In this document: positions 6,246 to 8,711 of the stretch, piece by piece
Position numbering within the stretch: position 1 is the stretch's first letter
Layout of the letters: the number at the start of each line of letters is the position of its first letter
Origin: Chloroflexi bacterium RBG_16_64_43
GTDB taxonomy: Bacteria > Chloroflexota > Anaerolineae > Anaerolineales > RBG-16-64-43
Length of the DNA stretch: 8,711 nucleotides
Reading direction: 5' to 3'
NCBI GenBank assembly: GCA_001796965.1
Contig: MGOA01000091.1
Location: 1-8,711 of the forward strand
Translations under genes and position numbers: made by a program
Notes under the pieces: model-generated
What the model was told of the DNA's origin: nothing
Seen by the model: the letters and a program-made list of their open reading frames with translations, nothing else
The model's database searches: none

Positions 6246-6542
6246 CTAACCGTCCCAGTGGCGAGAGTAGTTGGCGGCGAGCTTGGCCAGGACCGCCGCC
6301 TCGAGGTCGATGTGGAGGCAGTGGGCCAGCTGCAACAAGTACAGGGCCACATCGGCCAGTTCGTCCTCCACTCCAGAGGCGGAGGCCTCGCCCCACTGGA
6401 AATGTTCGAGGACTTCCGCCGCCTCGATCGCCATGGAGGTGGCGAGATTGCGCGGAGTCTGCGGGCGCGGGCTGTCTGGCGCGTACCAGCCCTTCGCCTC
6501 GACGAAGCGGTTCATCTCGCCCGTCAGTGCTTTGAGATCCAT
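6246..6542 (-). CDS. MazG-like nucleotide pyrophosphohydrolase (small, single domain)
   Basis: This 98-aa all-alpha protein belongs to the MazG-like/dCTP-pyrophosphatase superfamily and probably hydrolyses (d)NTPs to NMP and pyrophosphate in house-cleaning of the nucleotide pool. It shows FVEAKGWYAPDSPRPQTPRNLA (13-34), then the Mg-binding helices with E40-x2-E43 in AIEAAEVLEHFQW and E61-x2-D64 in DELADVALYLLQLA, and the short ending KLAANYSRHW. Length is normal for single-domain members, unlike the two-domain MazG at the left edge. Start ATG 6542 is supported by AGGAG with a 7-nt spacer and by the PxTPxNLA position; the frame is open upstream without similarity. It is the first gene of the minus-strand operon, behind the promoter and structured leader at 6543-6685, which may control it. 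Confidence 0.9.
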   Translation of the reverse strand: MDLKALTGEMNRFVEAKGWYAPDSPRPQTPRNLATSMAIEAAEVLEHFQWGEASASGVEDELADVALYLLQLAHCLHIDLEAAVLAKLAANYSRHWDG

Positions 6543-6672
6543 GACCGGTCTCCTAAATAGAACCGACTCCTGGGCCAAAACAGGAGCCGGTGGGTTCCTT
6601 GCGAGACGCCCAACCTCCAGGCGAAGCGCCGCGGGAGATGAGCCCGCAACGCTCGAACGCCTCACCTGAGAG
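6543..6672 (-). promoter_or_regulatory. Structured 5' leader with possible Shine-Dalgarno switch
   Basis: Between the predicted minus-strand start of transcription (near 6670) and ATG 6542 lie about 128 nt rich in inverted repeats. Read on the - strand: GCGGG/CCCGC (6647-6643 with 6635-6631), GGCG/CGCC (6630-6627 with 6623-6620), and a 10-bp stem CCGGCUCCUG/CAGGAGUCGG (6590-6581 with 6572-6563) containing one G-U wobble that is only allowed on this strand. The last stem is followed by UUCUAUUU and then the Shine-Dalgarno AGGAG (6554-6550). The 5' arm CCGGCUCCU can alternatively pair with AGGAGACCGG (6554-6545), which includes the Shine-Dalgarno, as 9 bp with one bulged A. The two pairings exclude each other. 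I cannot match the leader to a known riboswitch class. Confidence 0.45.
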
Positions 6673-6676
6673 ACGA

Positions 6677-6685
6677 ATTATACCA
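6677..6685 (-). promoter_or_regulatory. Extended -10 promoter for the minus-strand operon
   Basis: On the minus strand the sequence reads TGGTATAAT, a perfect extended -10 (TGnTATAAT), in otherwise GC-rich DNA. No good -35 box stands 16-18 bp upstream, as is usual for extended -10 promoters. Transcription would start near 6670, about 128 nt before the MazG-like ATG. Confidence 0.6.
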
Positions 6686-6801
6686 AGTGCCTGAAAGGAC
6701 CACCGAAAGGGATTGCGATAGCTCTCACATCCGCTGCAACGCGTGACAGGATCGGTTTGGCATGCCATTAGGAATGACGGGCCGCACGCGACCAGCCTGC
6801 G

Positions 6802-6822
6802 CGGGCGGAGGTTCGCCGCCCG
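6802..6822. other. GC hairpin in the divergent intergenic region
   Basis: CGGGCGG (6802-6808) and CCGCCCG (6816-6822) form a perfect 7-bp stem with loop AGGTTCG. It lies between the two divergent promoters and has no T-tract on either side, so it is not a typical terminator. The rest of the 364-bp region 6543-6906 holds the leader, the two promoter candidates and the small gene's ribosome site; I see no tRNA or other gene in it. Confidence 0.4.
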
Positions 6823-6861
6823 AGTCGGCCGGCAACCCTAGTCTGGGCCGTCAAAAGGCGA

Positions 6862-6867
6862 TATACT
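6862..6867 (+). promoter_or_regulatory. Possible -10 box for the plus-strand cluster
   Basis: TATACT matches the -10 consensus at five of six positions and lies 39 bp before ATG 6907. The matching -35 region (TAGTCT at 6839-6844) is poor at three of six. This is a weak call, made because a promoter is expected between the divergent operons. Confidence 0.3.
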
Positions 6868-6906
6868 GCGAAGGATCACCAATTCGATGTCACTCGGGAG
6901 GGTCGA

Positions 6907-7074
6907 ATGCCGAATGTTGAACGACAACGTGAGCTGCGTCGGCGCCGCCAGCGGCGCCTGAAGGTACGCTTACTGCGCAAACGCCTGATGGAGACGAAAG
7001 ACGTGCGCACGCGCGCAAAACTGCTGCAGAAGATTACTCAAATCAGCCCCCACGCTCCGGTTCCATCGCGCTAA
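6907..7074 (+). CDS. Small Arg-rich basic protein of unknown function
   Basis: This 55-codon gene begins with ATG 6907 after GGGAGGG (6896-6902), a strong ribosome site, and ends with TAA. The product starts MPNVERQRELRRRRQRRLKV and continues with a basic heptad-like helix (RLLRKRLMETKDVRTRAKLLQKI), ending in a short Pro-rich tail. Over a quarter of residues are Arg or Lys, so binding to nucleic acid or the ribosome is plausible. The ERxRELRRRRxRR start resembles small conserved proteins I have seen in Planctomycetota-like genomes, but I cannot name the family. It precedes kamA by 66 bp on the same strand and probably shares its transcript. The good ribosome site and the sensible amphipathic pattern argue that it is real; there is no functional evidence. 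Confidence 0.65.
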   Translation: MPNVERQRELRRRRQRRLKVRLLRKRLMETKDVRTRAKLLQKITQISPHAPVPSR

Positions 7075-7140
7075 CCCGAGCAGCAGCAAAGCGGTACGGC
7101 CTACCATGTTTGCAGTAACCGACGAGATGTGGGAGAGGAT

Positions 7141-8505
7141 ATGAGCGGAACGGCATTTCGATCGCAGCGGGCGGCGGCCTTTGCCGACGTGCCCCAAGCC
7201 CAATGGAACGACTGGCGATGGCAGTTGAGCCACCGCCTCAACACCGCGGAAGAGATCGGACAGGTGATTCCGCTGACGGAGAGCGAGCAGCGGGCGCTCT
7301 CTTCGAGCGGCCTCTTTCGCGTCGACATCACTCCCTATTTCATCTCCCTCATCGACCCGCAAGACCCGAACGATCCGATCCGCCGGCAGGTTATCCCCAC
7401 CGCCGGCGAGATGGTTCCCTTCACCTCCATGATGGAGGACTCGCTGGCGGAGGACCGGCATTCGCCGGTGCCAGGGCTGGTGCATCGCTACCCGGACCGG
7501 GTGCTGATGCTGGTCACGACTCAGTGCGCCTCCTACTGCCGCTATTGCACACGCTCGCGCATCGTGGGGGATCCAACGGCTCAATTCTCGCGGACCGACT
7601 ATGATGCGATGTTTGCCTATCTTGAGCGCACCCCCCAGGTGCGCGACGTCCTGCTTTCGGGCGGCGACCCGCTGACGCTTGCCCCCAAGCTGCTCGAAAG
7701 CCTGATCGCCCGCCTGCGCACTATCCCGCACATCGAAATCGTCCGGCTGGGCACGCGCGTGCCGGTGTTCATGCCGATGCGCGTGGATGATGAGCTGTGC
7801 GAAATGCTCGCGCGCTACCATCCCGTGTGGATGAACATTCACGTCAATCATTCGAATGAAATCACCGAGGAATTGGCCGGGGCCACCGACCGACTGACTC
7901 GTGCCGGAATCCCGTTGGGCAATCAATCGGTGCTGCTGGCCGGAGTCAACGATTGCCCCCACATCCAGCGCCGCCTGGTGCAGGACCTGGTGCGCATCCG
8001 GGTGCGCCCGTACTACCTCTACCAGTGCGATGAGGTTGAAGGGGCGGGCCACTTCCGCACGCCGGTGGGCAAGGGCATCGAGATTCTGGAAGCGCTGCGC
8101 GGCCACACGTCCGGCTTCGCTGTCCCGCAATACGTCATCGATGCGCCACAAGGCGGCGGGAAGATCCCGATTTCGCCCAACTACTTGGTCAGCATGTCGG
8201 ACCATAAGATTATCCTGCGCAACTACGAGGGGTTCATCACCACCTACGAAGAGCCCATCGAGTACACGGCCCACGACCCGGCCACCTGCAAGTACTGTCA
8301 GGCCAAGCGCCCTGAACCGGGGCAGGCCGGTATCACCGGGCTCTTGGATGGGGAGCGGCTAACCATCGAACCTCAGGGCTTCGAGCTGGTGCACGGCCGG
8401 GGCGGCGGCCAGCACCGCCTTAACCAAGACAGCGGCAAATGGGATCCCCTGGGAATCGGCTCGGGCAAACCCAAGCGCCACACTTTACCCGAGGCGGATC
8501 TCTAA
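7141..8505 (+). CDS. kamA: L-lysine 2,3-aminomutase (radical SAM, PLP-dependent)
   Basis: KamA converts L-lysine to beta-lysine (3,6-diaminohexanoate) using S-adenosylmethionine, a [4Fe-4S] cluster and pyridoxal phosphate. The 454-aa protein has the N-terminal WNDWRWQLSHRLNT (22-35), the cluster motif C129-x3-C133-x2-C136 in CASYCRYCTR, SGGDPL (173-178), GNQSVLLAGVNDC (260-272), YYLYQCD (291-297) and DAPQGGGK (334-341), whose K341 would bind PLP. D297 and D334 match the two Asp residues that hold the substrate epsilon-amino group in the Clostridium subterminale enzyme, favouring lysine over glutamate as substrate. The N-terminal arm and length exclude the shorter EpmB. Two C-terminal Cys (C383, C386) and C272 remain of the usual zinc site, and a roughly 35-residue tail extends past the normal end. 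ATG 7141 follows GGGAGAGG; a GTG at 7129 in the same frame lies within that ribosome site and is rejected. Product fate depends on neighbours. Confidence 0.95.
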   Translation: MSGTAFRSQRAAAFADVPQAQWNDWRWQLSHRLNTAEEIGQVIPLTESEQRALSSSGLFRVDITPYFISLIDPQDPNDPIRRQVIPTAGEMVPFTSMMEDSLAEDRHSPVPGLVHRYPDRVLMLVTTQCASYCRYCTRSRIVGDPTAQFSRTDYDAMFAYLERTPQVRDVLLSGGDPLTLAPKLLESLIARLRTIPHIEIVRLGTRVPVFMPMRVDDELCEMLARYHPVWMNIHVNHSNEITEELAGATDRLTRAGIPLGNQSVLLAGVNDCPHIQRRLVQDLVRIRVRPYYLYQCDEVEGAGHFRTPVGKGIEILEALRGHTSGFAVPQYVIDAPQGGGKIPISPNYLVSMSDHKIILRNYEGFITTYEEPIEYTAHDPATCKYCQAKRPEPGQAGITGLLDGERLTIEPQGFELVHGRGGGQHRLNQDSGKWDPLGIGSGKPKRHTLPEADL

Positions 8506-8515
8506 CAGCTCCGCC

Positions 8516-8534
8516 GGCGGGCCAGCCGCCCGCC
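8516..8534. other. Intergenic hairpin after kamA
   Basis: GGCGGGC (8516-8522) and GCCCGCC (8528-8534) form a perfect 7-bp stem with loop CAGCC in the 64-bp gap between kamA and the next gene. There is no T-tract. It could stabilise the kamA mRNA end or attenuate the downstream gene. Confidence 0.35.
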
Positions 8535-8569
8535 GAGCGCTCGCTTGTCCTGTACGGAAGAGAGGTTGT

Positions 8570-8711
8570 GTGTCCGAGTCCGAATCCGAACTTCCACATG
8601 CGCGCGAGCTCGGGCGGCGCCCCCCGGGCTCTGCCGCGCGCGCAGCGGCCAAACGCCCATTGCGTGTGGCCGTGCTCCACAATCTCAAGAGCAACGCCCC
8701 CCCCGATGGCG
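8570..8711 (+). CDS. ATP-grasp / D-alanine-D-alanine ligase-like protein, N-terminal fragment
   Basis: Only the first 47 codons are inside the window. After a low-complexity polar start (VSESESELPHARELGRRPPG), a beta strand with the pattern RVAVLHNLKSNAPPPDG appears. From memory this resembles the N-termini of D-Ala-D-Ala ligase-like ATP-grasp proteins (VAVL.NLK) encoded beside KamA-type aminomutases. ATP-grasp ligases join a carboxylate to an amine using ATP, so a role in conjugating an amino acid such as beta-lysine is a reasonable guess. The start is uncertain: GTG 8570 has AGAGG 4 nt upstream, while TTG 8660 in the same frame, just before the strand, lacks a clear ribosome site. The coding sequence includes a run of eight C (8697-8704) that is prone to length errors. 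It follows kamA by 64 bp on the same strand. The family call is tentative because no ATP-binding motif is visible yet. Confidence 0.5.
   Translation, partial: MSESESELPHARELGRRPPGSAARAAAKRPLRVAVLHNLKSNAPPDG

Noticed and set aside
6645..6670. Resemblance of AGGTGAGGC in the minus-strand leader to the start of the M-box magnesium riboswitch
   Set aside because: Similarity ends after nine bases; the later conserved blocks and the closing CTACGA-like 3' segment are missing, and no magnesium transporter follows.
6631..6725. Pieces resembling a glycine riboswitch on the plus strand (GCGGGAGA, CTGAAAGGACC, ACCGAAAGGG, CTCTCA)
   Set aside because: The elements are in the wrong order and spacing for the aptamer, and the region overlaps a convincing minus-strand promoter.
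6795..6850. GGTTCG-containing stem that might be a tRNA T-arm
   Set aside because: The loop does not fit the T-loop consensus, and no acceptor, D- or anticodon arm can be drawn around it.
6970..8274. Long 434-codon open frame on the minus strand opposite kamA
   Set aside because: It lies wholly antisense to a clearly recognised kamA gene, has no family motifs, and its composition (many His, Arg, Ala) is typical of a shadow frame in GC-rich DNA.

Overview
The window is GC-rich and almost fully coding. It looks like ordinary chromosome from a free-living bacterium. I see no transposase, integrase, phage gene, CRISPR array, rRNA or tRNA. The mix of an archaeal/eukaryotic-type prolyl-tRNA synthetase, a stand-alone ParB-like protein with a VDGNHRVSVAR core, a phosphoesterase with an SDDV-type first motif and a lysine 2,3-aminomutase reminds me of Chloroflexota or a neighbouring, often uncultured, lineage. 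That placement is a weak inference from family memory.

Layout. (1) Bases 1-413, + strand: the C-terminal part of a MazG nucleotide pyrophosphohydrolase. It is entered through a perfect 65-bp tandem duplication that breaks the reading frame. (2) Bases 414-525: a convergent gap holding a strong hairpin terminator. (3) Bases 526-6542, - strand: eight genes in one direction, with gaps of 7, 1, 16, 23, 6, 79 and 101 bp, so probably one operon. In transcription order they are a small MazG-like pyrophosphohydrolase, a calcineurin-like phosphoesterase, a ParB/Srx-like protein, a LOG-family protein, prolyl-tRNA synthetase, a helical-repeat protein, a DUF503 (YlxP-like) protein and an atypical SDR. (4) Bases 6543-6906: a 364-bp divergent control region. 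It has a good extended -10 promoter on the - strand, followed by a roughly 128-nt structured leader that could switch access to the first gene's ribosome binding site. (5) Bases 6907-8711, + strand: a 55-codon Arg-rich small gene, a full lysine 2,3-aminomutase gene (kamA), and the start of an ATP-grasp (D-Ala-D-Ala ligase-like) gene cut by the window end.

How the genes may work together. The minus-strand operon mixes nucleotide-pool sanitation (MazG-like), nucleotide or phosphoester metabolism (phosphoesterase, LOG) and translation (ProRS, DUF503), which suggests a housekeeping operon. The plus-strand cluster would make beta-lysine from lysine with KamA and may then ligate an amino acid with the ATP-grasp enzyme.

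The items most worth a second look are the leader with mutually exclusive pairings, the KamA/ATP-grasp/small-protein cluster, two enzymes with altered canonical catalytic or metal-binding residues (SDR and phosphoesterase), and the frame-breaking duplication at the window edge.
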